DNA of 64,000 nucleotides from Nemophila menziesii (Eukaryota; Streptophyta; Magnoliopsida; Boraginales; Hydrophyllaceae). Both the position numbers and the translations under genes were made by a program. The notes below the pieces were generated by a model that worked only from the letters and a program-made list of their open reading frames with translations, was not told the origin of the DNA and did not search any database. Location: assembly GCA_029959085.1 (NCBI GenBank), contig JARWIR010000008.1:6510001-6574000 (forward strand), read 5' to 3'. Position 1 is the first letter of the stretch, and each line of letters opens with the position of its first letter. Of this stretch, positions 1 to 9,069 are shown one piece after another.

Positions 1-1000
1 TATTGTCAAACTATTCAAGTAGGCATTTTATCAAGCATATAGAGTGCGGAATTATAAAGAGTGTAGAGATAGAATACGATACACAACGATGTATAGTGGT
101 TCGGTTTCCCTACATCCACTACCTAAGGAAGCCTCCTTAGGATTTGCAAGATTCTCAACTAATCTTCGTAACTCTTAACCGGGTGAGATACAAACCCTTA
201 CAACCAATTCAAAAACCCTTTGAAGGAAATACACTTGTGTTATCACCAACACAAGGAACCAAGCATAAACCTATGCTCACACTACTCTCTTAATCTATTA
301 CAAGAACTAAGAGGAAAGGGAAAAGTGTTTAGGGGTGCTTATAAAAAGCTTTGTAACTAAACTCCTAAATGAGTAGATAAGAACTAAGTAGCTTCACAAT
401 AAATATGACTTGAATGCTCCTTTGAAACCTTCTTGAATTATAGAATTAATTGCTCTTAAGATTGGTAAATGGAAGGCTTGAGTTGTGACTTGAATGAGCT
501 CCATTTTATAGCTGAAAATATGGTCCAACGGTCACAAGGCTTCTTTCTAACGGATCTATTTTATCTCCAACGGATATAAGCTTTGTCCTCTTGTAATGTT
601 GCAGGAAACCCTCTCTTGCGGTGTACCGCGGGAATGGTCCGGTGCACCGCGCAGATTCTTGATGCTTACTGACGGGCTATCCTGTGCACCGCGCCTCTGG
701 TCCGTGCCTTGGTCCGGTGTACCGCGCCTTGGTCCGGTGCACCGTGCAGATTTATGAGCTTACTGACGGGCTATCCAATGCACCGCGCTTCTGGTCCGTG
801 GTTCTGCGGTGTACCGCATGATTTGTCCGGTGTACCGCGGAGCTGCTCTTTTGAATTTTAAGCTAAAGTCTAAGGGTAAGAATACAACTAATCAAGTGAG
901 GGGTTTTGGAAAACATTTAAAGTGATACCAAAATGAATTTTAGTTTAAATGGCGATTTGTCGAATATTAAAACGGGAATAAAAACAAGGTGAGGCTAACA
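1..1000 (-). repeat. 3' LTR (partial) of SIRE-like Copia element
   Basis: Bases 1-1000 match 6455-7454 base for base apart from 9 substitutions and no indels, so this is the second LTR of the element whose genes lie at 1358-6246. Because the genes run on the minus strand, this is the 3' LTR. On that strand it begins TGTTAGCC at position 1000. The distal part, about 153 bp by comparison with the other LTR, lies outside the window. The left target-site duplication therefore cannot be checked. Confidence 0.95.
600..845 (-). repeat. GC-rich CGGTGYACCG repeat cluster in LTR
   Basis: Inside an otherwise AT-rich LTR, this block has about eight copies of a near-palindromic core (CGGTGCACCG or CGGTGTACCG), several preceded by GGTC. 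They are interspersed with two copies of a TTACTGACGGGCTATCC segment. The same cluster is in the other LTR at about 7054-7299. It could be a regulatory or RNA-structure element, or simply an internal minisatellite. Confidence 0.7.
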
Positions 1001-1016
1001 ATCTCCCCCTTTTTGA
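1001..1016 (-). other. Polypurine tract
   Basis: Directly next to the 3' LTR, the minus strand reads a purine run containing AAAAAGGGGGAGAT and then the LTR start TGTT. This is the expected position and composition for the plus-strand primer of an LTR retrotransposon. Confidence 0.85.
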
Positions 1017-1357
1017 TGTTTGACAAATCATAAACTTTTGAATATGCCTAAGATTAAGTTTTGATCAAAAAATCCCCCTCAACCTAATCACTAGAGTTTT
1101 TATAAAACTCCCCCTCACAAAATGCATTTGAAAAAGTTTAACTAAAATTTCTCCCCCTTTGTCAACAACAAAAAGAATAAGTGATATGATTTTTGAAATT
1201 TTTTTAAGGGGTCAAAACACATTTTGAGTAAAAAACAAGAGCAAAAGAAATAAATGGATAACAATTAGAAGCTTCAAGGACCCTATAACATCAAGAAAAT
1301 ATTAGCAACAAGATTATACACACAAAAAGCATTAAGCACTAATGGCATGAAAGAAGG
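1017..1357 (-). other. Copia 3' untranslated region with extra polypurine tracts
   Basis: Non-coding sequence between the pol stop and the 3' LTR. Besides the tract at 1001, three further CTCCCCC-type runs (purine-rich on the element's strand) lie near 1071-1080, 1108-1117 and 1151-1160. No env-like third reading frame is present, although some SIRE elements carry one. Confidence 0.6.
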
Positions 1358-4300
1358 TTAGAGAATTTGCATGCCAATCTCACAACGAATTTTCTCAAAA
1401 GGATCTTGGGGTAGAGGTTTAGTGAAGATATCGGCTAGTTGATTTTCGGAGGTGACAAATTCAAGTACAATATCCCCTTTTTGAGTGTGATCACGGATAA
1501 AATGATGGCGGATTTCTATGTGTTTCGTTCTAGAGTGTTGGATAGGATTTTTGGTAAGATTGATAGCACTAGTGTTATCACAACGAATGGGAACATGATC
1601 ATACTCTAGGCCAAAATCTAGTAAGGTTTGTTTCATCCAAAGAATTTGAGTTACACAATTTCCGGCCGCAACATATTCGGCTTCGGCCGTGGATAGAGCA
1701 ACACTATTTTGTTTTCTACTAGACCAAGAAACAAGGGATTGACCTAAGAATTGACAACTACCACTAGTACTCTTCCTATCAAGTCTACAACCGGCATAAT
1801 CGGCATCCGAGTAACCTATAAGCTCAAAAGATGTAAATCTAGGGTACCAAAGTCCTAGACTAAGGGTTCCTTTCAAATACCTAAAAATACGCTTAACGGC
1901 ACTAAGGTGGGATTCTTTAGGAGAGGATTGAAATCTAGCACAAAGACACACGGGGAACATAATATCGGGTGTAGAAGCGGTTAAATAAAGTAAGCTACCA
2001 ATCATACCTCGATATAGTTTCTCATCAACATCCTTACCATCTTCATCATTGTCTAATTTTGTGGATGTGCTCATTGGAGTTCCAATTTCCTTTGCATCTT
2101 CAAGTCCAAACTTTTTGATCAATTCTTTTGTGTATTTGGCTTGATTGACAAAGATGCCATCTTTCATTTGCTTGACTTGAAGTCCAAGAAAGTAATTCAA
2201 TTCTCCCATCATGCTCATCTCAAATTCCTTATGCATGCTTTTAGAAAAATTCTCACAAAGATTTTCATTAGTAGCACCAAATATAATATCATCCACATAA
2301 ATTTGAACAAGAAGGATATCTTTTGAAGACCTTTTTATAAATAAAGTGGAGTCAATATTTCCTCTTTTAAAACCATCATCTAATAAAAATTTGCTTAATC
2401 GTTCATACCAAGCACGAGGTGCTTGTTTTAAACCATATAAAGCCTTTGAAAGTTTAAAAACATGATTTGGAAATTTTGGATCCTCAAAACCCGGTGGTTG
2501 TTTAACAAAGACTTCCTCGTCTATAAAACCATTTAAAAAAGCACTTTTGACATCCATTTGGTAAAGTTTAAAATTCATATAACAAGCAAAAGCAAGTAGC
2601 ATACGAATAGATTCAAGTCTAGCTACGGGAGCAAAAGTTTCATCGAAATCAATACCTTCTTCTTGATTGTATCCTTGAGCAACTAACCTTGCTTTATTTC
2701 TAGTGATTATACCGGTGTCATCTAGCTTGTTTCGAAATATCCACTTAGTGCCAATGATAGTAGGGCCAATTGGTTTCTCCATTAATGTCCAAACTTTACT
2801 ACGCTCAAATTGATTTAATTCCTCATGCATAGCGTTAATCCAATAATCATCTAACAAAGCTTCTTTAATATTCTTGGGCTCAATTTGAGATAAGAACGCT
2901 TGATGAGCACATAGAGCAATAATACGAGAGCGAGTGGTAACACCTTCTTTTGGATCACCTAGAATTAATTCACTTGGGTGATCTTTGATATGTTTCCAAC
3001 ACTTTGGTAAATCCGTACTAGCTTCATTTGGTATTTGACCATTTTCCTTAGGAGATTCATCATGAGATTTTAATTCTTGAGTAGGAGATTCTAAGGATTG
3101 ATCTTGTGGAGCATCTTCATGTAACTCAACATCTACTACTTTCTTGATACAAAAAGGATTAGTCTCATCAAAGTCAACATGCATAGATTCCTCAATAGTA
3201 CGAGTACGTTTGTTGAAAATGCGATAGGCTTTTCCCTTAGTGGAATAACCAAGAAAAATACCTTTATCCGATTTAGCATCAAATTTTCCCAAATAGTCCC
3301 TAGTGTTTAAGATAAAACATTTGCACCCAAAAACATGAAAATAAGCAATGGTTGGTGGTCTACCATTCCAAAGCTCATAAGGGGTTTTCTTAATAAGGGT
3401 CCTAATTAGAACTCTATTTAACACATAACAAGCCGTATGAACGGCTTCACCCCAAAAGTATGTAGGCAAGCTATGTTCTTTTAGCATTGTTCTAGCCATT
3501 TCTTGTAGAGTTCGGTTTTTCCTTTCCACTACCCCATTTTGTTGGGGAGTTCTAGGGGCCGAAAAATTATGCTCAATCCCAAATTCATCACAAAAATGCA
3601 CAAAAGGAGAATTCACATATTCACTACCATTATCACTACGAATGCATGTAATAGAGTATCCTTTCTCATTTTGCACATTTCTACAAAGTTTTGCAAATTC
3701 ATTGAAGGCATCACTTTTTAAAGCAAGGAACATCACCCATGTGAATCTAGTGTAATCATCAACAACAACAAAGACATATCTAGATCCTCCTAAACTAGTG
3801 ACATCAACGGGACCAAAAAGGTCCATATGCAATAATTGAAGTGGCCTAACGGTGATGACCTTATTAATGGATTTAAAAGATGAACGATGTTGTTTACCAA
3901 GTTGACATGCATCACATAATTTATCTTTATCAAATTTGTAAATAGGCAAACCAACAACAAGATTTTTTCTAGATAATTTTGAAATTAAATCCATGCTAGC
4001 ATGTCCTAAACGTCTATGCCAAAGCCAACTATCATTTACCACGGATAAGCATTTAATATGTTTACACATAAGACTCTCAAGATCAACAACAAAAACATTA
4101 TCCGATCTTTTTGCAATAAACATAGTATCTAACTCATCATTTTTGAAAACAACACATCTAGAAGCTTCAAATTTAGCACTAAAACCAACATCACAAAGTT
4201 GACTTATACTAAGCAAGTTAAATGAGAGATCCTCAACAAGTAACACATTAGAGATAAGTAAAGAGTTCATATTCTTAATGTTACCTTTACCCAAAACGCG

Positions 4301-4435
4301 TTTCTTAGTATTGTCGGCAAAAGTAACTCTATCACCTTTTGTTTTATATAAACGTGTAAATAAAGAAGGATTCCCGGTCATGTGTCTTGAGCATCCACTA
4401 TCAAGGAGCCATATATTTTGCTTCTTGATGCTCAA
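1358..4435 (-). CDS. pol: Copia pol polyprotein (PR-IN-RT-RH), SIRE-like
   Basis: A 1025-residue open frame with every Copia pol domain in the usual order. The aspartic protease has DSG at 12-14. Integrase has an HHCC zinc motif (H140, H145, C174, C177) and catalytic D205, D268 and E304, with 35 residues between the last two. Reverse transcriptase has D628 and YVDD at 713-716, and RNase H has D877, E918 and D953. No internal stop or frameshift is seen, so the enzymes may be functional. The frame has no ATG at its head: it opens with TTG at 4435, two codons after a TAG. It lies 20 bp downstream of gag in a different frame. Pol is therefore probably reached by frameshifting, readthrough or splicing, unless this junction is a damaging mutation. 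The SIRE/Maximus assignment rests on general resemblance of the gag and integrase regions, without a tree. Confidence 0.95.
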   Translation of the reverse strand: MSIKKQNIWLLDSGCSRHMTGNPSLFTRLYKTKGDRVTFADNTKKRVLGKGNIKNMNSLLISNVLLVEDLSFNLLSISQLCDVGFSAKFEASRCVVFKNDELDTMFIAKRSDNVFVVDLESLMCKHIKCLSVVNDSWLWHRRLGHASMDLISKLSRKNLVVGLPIYKFDKDKLCDACQLGKQHRSSFKSINKVITVRPLQLLHMDLFGPVDVTSLGGSRYVFVVVDDYTRFTWVMFLALKSDAFNEFAKLCRNVQNEKGYSITCIRSDNGSEYVNSPFVHFCDEFGIEHNFSAPRTPQQNGVVERKNRTLQEMARTMLKEHSLPTYFWGEAVHTACYVLNRVLIRTLIKKTPYELWNGRPPTIAYFHVFGCKCFILNTRDYLGKFDAKSDKGIFLGYSTKGKAYRIFNKRTRTIEESMHVDFDETNPFCIKKVVDVELHEDAPQDQSLESPTQELKSHDESPKENGQIPNEASTDLPKCWKHIKDHPSELILGDPKEGVTTRSRIIALCAHQAFLSQIEPKNIKEALLDDYWINAMHEELNQFERSKVWTLMEKPIGPTIIGTKWIFRNKLDDTGIITRNKARLVAQGYNQEEGIDFDETFAPVARLESIRMLLAFACYMNFKLYQMDVKSAFLNGFIDEEVFVKQPPGFEDPKFPNHVFKLSKALYGLKQAPRAWYERLSKFLLDDGFKRGNIDSTLFIKRSSKDILLVQIYVDDIIFGATNENLCENFSKSMHKEFEMSMMGELNYFLGLQVKQMKDGIFVNQAKYTKELIKKFGLEDAKEIGTPMSTSTKLDNDEDGKDVDEKLYRGMIGSLLYLTASTPDIMFPVCLCARFQSSPKESHLSAVKRIFRYLKGTLSLGLWYPRFTSFELIGYSDADYAGCRLDRKSTSGSCQFLGQSLVSWSSRKQNSVALSTAEAEYVAAGNCVTQILWMKQTLLDFGLEYDHVPIRCDNTSAINLTKNPIQHSRTKHIEIRHHFIRDHTQKGDIVLEFVTSENQLADIFTKPLPQDPFEKIRCEIGMQIL

Positions 4436-4455
4436 TCCCTACAAACAAAAATAAT

Positions 4456-6246
4456 TTAAGCTTTAGGTACCCAATTCGGATTGGGTCCATGAGGGTTAGT
4501 GGATTTTCTTTTTAAGACCCATGTAGGCCTTTTCCAAATTGGCACAAGAGATCCCAAATCCAATAATTTACGATAGTAACAATGAGATGCATCATGACCA
4601 AGTTTTTCACAATAGGTGCAAGTGATAGAAGATTTTGAAGAAGATGGAATTGCATTTGAAATTTTTGATTTTACAAAGACATTTTTCAAAGGTTTTTGGT
4701 GAGTGAATGGATCATATCCAACACCACTTTTTTCACAAGCCATTCTTTGAGAACCTAAAATCAAATCCAAATTTTCTTGCCCACTAGTAAATTTTAAAAT
4801 AATAGCATTTTGATCAACAATCTTTTTCTCTAACAAAGCTTTTTCTTCCAAAAGATTTTTCTCAATAAGATGAAGTTTTTCATTTTCATTAATACATTCA
4901 TCACAAAGATTTTGACAATCTTCTAAAGCTTTCAAAACCTCTTTAGTTCTATTTTTCTCAAATTCTAAATCTTTTGTTAAAACTTTGTTTGTTTCAATAG
5001 AATTTAAAAAATCATTGTAAAGAGAATCAAATGCCTCATGAATATCTTGTTCACTAGCATCATCATTAGTTAAGGAGAGTTTAGATTTAGGAGTTACCTC
5101 ATCATGATTTGCCATAAAGGCAAAGTGAGTAGAACCGGTATCATCATCCGAAGAAGCATCTTCATCATTCTCAAGTTCTCTCATAAAAGCAACAAGATTG
5201 ACATTTTCTTTATCACTTTCTTCTTCTTCCGAATTTTGAGTATCCCAAGTGATATTGGCATGCATTGCTCTCTTAGGTTTCTCCTTTTGAAGAAGAGGAC
5301 AATAAGTTTTGATGTGACCAACTTTCTTGCAATGATAGCAAGTGGGCTCATCTTGTTTGATAGCTCTATCCTTCTTCTTGTAGGGTGAGGAAGAACTTCC
5401 TTTCTTGGCAAAGCGTTTGTATCTCATGAATTTTTTCATATCTCTTTCCAACATAGCCACTCCTTCATCTTCACTAGTTTCTTCTTCATGTGAGTTTTCT
5501 TCTTCACTTTCCTTTCTTTCTTTTCGTTCTTTCAACTTGGTACTCATAGCATGGAAAGCAATGGATTTCTTAATCTTCTTCTCCTCATCATCTCTTATCT
5601 TTTCTTCTTCAAGCACAAGCTCTTCCGTCATGAGGTTGCAAATGAGTTCATGAACCGTCATTTTTGAAAGATCCTTAGTGTCTCTTATAGAGTTGATCTT
5701 TGTCTTGTATTTCCTTGGAAGAGCAAATAAGATTTTTCGGCATTGTTCTTTGTTGGTGTACTCTTGACCAAGAGTCTTCAAGGTGTTAACAATGTTAGAA
5801 AATCTTTGATGCATAGCATTTAAGGCTTCATCGGGCTCCATACGAAATAGCTCATATTTAGTGATAAAAAGACCAATCTTGGTTTCTTTGATATCTTCCG
5901 TTCCTTGATATGATAGCTCCAAGAGTTGCCACATTTCATGAGCGGAGTTGCATTCACTAACTCTAGCATATTCCGTGACACTTAATCCATTAATGAGGAT
6001 GTTCATAGCTTTGTTGTTTTTGGTGAGTTTGGCTATGTCTTGATCATTGTAATCATCTTCATCTTTCACTTCCGTTCTACTACCCGTAACATAAGGAATA
6101 TAAGGACCCTTCTTGATAGCAAGCCACAAAAAGTAATCAATTCCTTTGACGTGAATCTCCATTTTCTTTTTCCATCCAAAGTAGTCTTTTCCTACAAAAA
6201 GCGGAGGTCTAGTAGAACATGAACCTTCCGGTTGATTAGAATCCAT
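4456..6246 (-). CDS. gag: Copia gag (nucleocapsid) protein, SIRE-like
   Basis: A 596-residue protein starting at ATG 6246, shortly after the primer-binding site. Residues 10-220 resemble the plant Copia gag core (UBN2-type: FVGKDYFGWK, then a helical region). A CCHC zinc knuckle is formed by C303, C306, H311 and C316, and a second by C543, C546, H551 and C556. Residues 220-265 and 335-370 are strongly acidic, and 420-485 look like a coiled coil. The protein would form the virus-like particle and package element RNA in the cytoplasm. It ends with TAA just before the pol frame. The frame is intact, consistent with a young insertion. Confidence 0.93.
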   Translation of the reverse strand: MDSNQPEGSCSTRPPLFVGKDYFGWKKKMEIHVKGIDYFLWLAIKKGPYIPYVTGSRTEVKDEDDYNDQDIAKLTKNNKAMNILINGLSVTEYARVSECNSAHEMWQLLELSYQGTEDIKETKIGLFITKYELFRMEPDEALNAMHQRFSNIVNTLKTLGQEYTNKEQCRKILFALPRKYKTKINSIRDTKDLSKMTVHELICNLMTEELVLEEEKIRDDEEKKIKKSIAFHAMSTKLKERKERKESEEENSHEEETSEDEGVAMLERDMKKFMRYKRFAKKGSSSSPYKKKDRAIKQDEPTCYHCKKVGHIKTYCPLLQKEKPKRAMHANITWDTQNSEEEESDKENVNLVAFMRELENDEDASSDDDTGSTHFAFMANHDEVTPKSKLSLTNDDASEQDIHEAFDSLYNDFLNSIETNKVLTKDLEFEKNRTKEVLKALEDCQNLCDECINENEKLHLIEKNLLEEKALLEKKIVDQNAIILKFTSGQENLDLILGSQRMACEKSGVGYDPFTHQKPLKNVFVKSKISNAIPSSSKSSITCTYCEKLGHDASHCYYRKLLDLGSLVPIWKRPTWVLKRKSTNPHGPNPNWVPKA

Positions 6247-6282
6247 ATCGTATTAACTCTAGAAACGATTAAGTACAATAGA

Positions 6283-6299
6283 GCTAGGCTCTGATACCA
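6283..6299 (-). other. tRNA-Met primer-binding site
   Basis: The minus strand reads TGGTATCAGAGCC, the classic Copia primer site complementary to initiator tRNA-Met. It lies two bases inside the 5' LTR boundary, which fixes that boundary at 6302. Confidence 0.93.
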
Positions 6300-6301
6300 A
6301 T

Positions 6302-7454
6302 TGATATACTATATGCGTCCTAGAAGGGGGGTTGAATAGGACAATAGAAATTAATCGGCTAATTTTATTTCAAGTAAATAAAATTAAAAGCTAATTTGAA
6401 TCCTATTGTTTTAGCAAACTAAATAGTAAAGAACTAGATAATCCTAAAAGACATTATTGTCAAACTATTCAAGTAGGCATTTTATCAAGCATATAGAGTG
6501 CGGAATTATAAAGAGTGTAGAGATAGAATACGATACACAACGATGTATAGTGGTTCGGTTTCCCTACATCCACTACCTAAGGAAGCCTCCTTAGGATTTG
6601 CAAGATTCTCAACTAATCTTCGTAACTCTTAACCGGGTGAGATACAAACCCTTACAACCACTTCAAAAACCCTTTGAAGGAAATACACTTGTGTTATCAC
6701 CAACACAAGGAACCAAGCATAAACCTATGCTCACACTACTCTCTTAATCTATTACAAGAACTAAGAGGAAAGGGAAAAGTGTTTAGGGGTGCTTATAAAA
6801 AGCTTTGTAACTAAACTCCTAAATGAGTAGATAAGAACTAAGTAGCTTCACAATAATTATGACTTGAATGCTCCTTTGAAACCTTCTTGAATGATAGAAT
6901 TAATTGCTCTTAAGATTGGTAGATGGAAGGCTTGAGTTGTGACTTGAATGAGCTCCATTTTATAGCTGAAAATATGGTCCAACGGTCACAAGGCTTCTTT
7001 CTAACGGATCTATTTTATCTCCAACGGATATAAGCTTTGTCCTCTTGTAATGTTGCAGGAAACCCTCTCTTGCGGTGTACCGCGGGAATGGTCCGGTGCA
7101 CCGCGCAGATTCTTGATGCTTACTGACGGGCTATCCTGTGCACCGCGCCTCTGGTCCGTGCCTTGGTCCGGTGTACCGCGCCTTGGTCCGGTGCACCGTG
7201 CAGATTTATGAGCTTACTGACGGGCTATCCAATGCACCGCGCTTCTGGTCCGTGGTTCTGCGGTGTACCGCATGATTTGTCCGGTATACCGCGTAGCTGC
7301 TCTTTTGAATTTTAAGCTAAAGTCTAAGGGTAAGAATACAACTAATCAAGTGAGGGGTTTTGGAAAACATTTAAAGTGATACCAAAATGAATTTTAGTTT
7401 AAATGATGATTTTTCGAATATTAAAACGGGAATAAAAACAAGGTGAGGCTAACA
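6302..7454 (-). repeat. 5' LTR of SIRE-like Copia element
   Basis: A 1153-bp LTR, TGTTAG...ATATCA on the minus strand, ending next to the primer site. Nine substitutions separate its last 1000 bases from the other LTR (about 0.9%). LTRs are identical at insertion, so the element is recent on an evolutionary scale. It contains the same CGGTGYACCG cluster and should hold the element's promoter, though I could not place a TATA box with confidence. Confidence 0.95.
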
Positions 7455-7650
7455 CATTTGACGCTAAAGGTTGACCAAACCCCCCAAACTATCACATTTC
7501 ACCATAAAGGTTGACCAAATACCCCTAACTATAAGATTTTACACTAAGAGTTAACCAAATACCCCTAATTATCAAATTTCACCCTAAAAGTTGACCAAAT
7601 ACCCCTAACTATCAGATTTCACCCTAAAGGTTGACCAAATACCCTAACTA
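7455..7650. repeat. 40-bp minisatellite, about 5 copies
   Basis: Five consecutive units of about 40 bp share the core AAAGGTTGACCAAATACCCC followed by TAACTAT and an ATTTCACC segment. The Copia 5' LTR abuts the first unit, so the element may have inserted at or in this minisatellite. Confidence 0.85.
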
Positions 7651-7847
7651 TATAAATTGTATAAGTTTTTAAAGGAAAAAAAATTAAAAAAACTATATAA
7701 ATTGTTAAATGAAAAATAAAATAAAATAGTAAAGGTAATAATAATAATTTTTAAAAAATATTAAAGGTAAAAAACCCGTATAAATAATTAAAGTTATAAT
7801 TATTGATAATTATTGAAAAATAGTTACATTTAAAAAAACACATTCAC
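7651..7847. other. AT-rich spacer
   Basis: Low-complexity A/T-rich sequence between the minisatellite and the hairpin array. No gene or repeat is recognised. Confidence 0.6.
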
Positions 7848-8140
7848 CGACGACATTCTTGACTTGAAGTTCGTCGCTATTCAACATAGAGAAGACCTTC
7901 AAGGCGAAGAATATGTCAAATAAAATATTTATTATTACCGACGACAAATATCGTCGGTAACGAATTCTGAAATTTTTTATTGGCCAAAATGGGTGTTCAA
8001 AATTCCCGCTCTTAACATTTGCCGACGACTTCCAAATATACCAACGACGTGTGTCGTCGTTAAGACTTGACACGCAACAGTCGTGCGTACGGAGTGTGAC
8101 GCGTGTCCACACTTACCGACGACAGGCGTGTCGTCGGTAA
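7848..8140. repeat. ACCGACGAC hairpin array, CACTA-like subterminal region
   Basis: The motif TTACCGACGAC and its complement recur and form hairpins. Stems lie at 7935-7944/7951-7960 (10 bp, 6-nt loop) and 8113-8123/8130-8140 (11 bp, 6-nt loop), with an imperfect one near 8041-8062. Single copies lie near 7849 and 8019, and a related motif is at 8999. Dense short repeats in both orientations are typical of the subterminal regions of plant CACTA (En/Spm) transposons, where the transposase binds. No CACTA terminus was found, so the family is an inference. Confidence 0.55.
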
Positions 8141-8150
8141 CCCTAAATTC

Positions 8151-8420
8151 TATATAAACCCTAAACCGAGCCATTATTCTTCATCCTCTTCATCAAATTT
8201 CACCAAAAAAACTTAAATTGTAGCCATACCAAGCTTCTCTGAGGCATTACAACACGATTCTTAACACAAATGTAAGTGATTTCATTTCAAAAACACATTA
8301 CATTTAGCTCGATTTTGATTTTTTTTAGATGTCCAATAACATTTTTTTTATTGTTTCCTTTCCTCTTGCTGGGCATGGATTGCTGGATGTATTCTTCACC
8401 ATTTCCACGTAATAGGTACA
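8151..8420 (+). promoter_or_regulatory. Promoter-like segment with possible short intron
   Basis: TATATAAA at 8151 follows the last hairpin by 10 bp. A CT-rich leader-like stretch follows. Then a GTAAGT donor-like site (about 8271) and a T-rich TTTTTTTAG acceptor-like site just before an ATG near 8329 could bound a 60-bp intron. The frame after that ATG is only about 27 codons, so no product can be assigned. It may be the start of a transposon gene whose body is lost. Confidence 0.3.
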
Positions 8421-8639
8421 CAAATTCCGAATCAAAATCTTTTTTTTAATTTTGTAATGAATTTTTTTGAATTGAATTTGATAATTATTGAAATGCGAAT
8501 GTAGTAGATGATTTTGTAGGTTGTTTAAATTTTTTATGGAGTTAAAATCAACTTGTAATTTTAAATGATTGAAATTGTGGTGTAATTATGTCATTTTTTA
8601 ATCTTTGGAGGTTGAGTTGTATAATATTTTGGATTTCTA

Positions 8640-8998
8640 GACGTAAATGGACCAATTTGCAATTTAACAAATATAACGACCTTTTTGCAATTTACATTAT
8701 ATGAATGTTAAAATAGACTTTAGGGGTATTTTTGGCAATTTAAAAAATAAAAGGACTTATTTGCAATTTATAGTATATATTTTTAAAAATAATTTAGGGG
8801 TATTTTATTACATTTTTAAAACTATAAGGACAAAATTGCAAAATAACAAATATGATATAGATATTAAAAAATAATTTAGGGCGATTTATTAAAATATTAA
8901 AACTATAAGGACCTATTTACAATAAAAAAATATGATATAGATTTTAAATTCAATATAGGGCATTTTTATTAAATATTTAAAACTATAAGGACCTATTT
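8640..8998. repeat. Degenerate AT-rich tandem repeat
   Basis: About four diverged units of 80-90 bp share AACTATAAGGACCTATTTGC, an AATATGATATAGAT segment and a TTTAGGGGTATTT segment. It ends abruptly at a CCGACGA motif at 8999. No coding potential is seen. Confidence 0.6.
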
Positions 8999-9069
8999 GC
9001 CGACGATACTTGGAATCCAACGGGTGAGTACGGGAAGCATGTGGCCCAAGTGGTGGGGGCCGTAGTACG

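Noticed and set aside
5104..5653. Plus-strand open frames opposite the Copia gag gene
   Set aside because: They are antisense shadows of an intact, domain-bearing gag frame and show no domain of their own.
1..7454. Copia element as an endogenous pararetrovirus or env-bearing retrovirus
   Set aside because: Integrase precedes RT, the primer site is Copia-type, and no movement, coat or envelope-like frame is present.
7848..8140. Hairpin arrays as a CRISPR-like array
   Set aside because: The repeats occur in both orientations with irregular spacing and no spacers of constant length, in a plant genome context.
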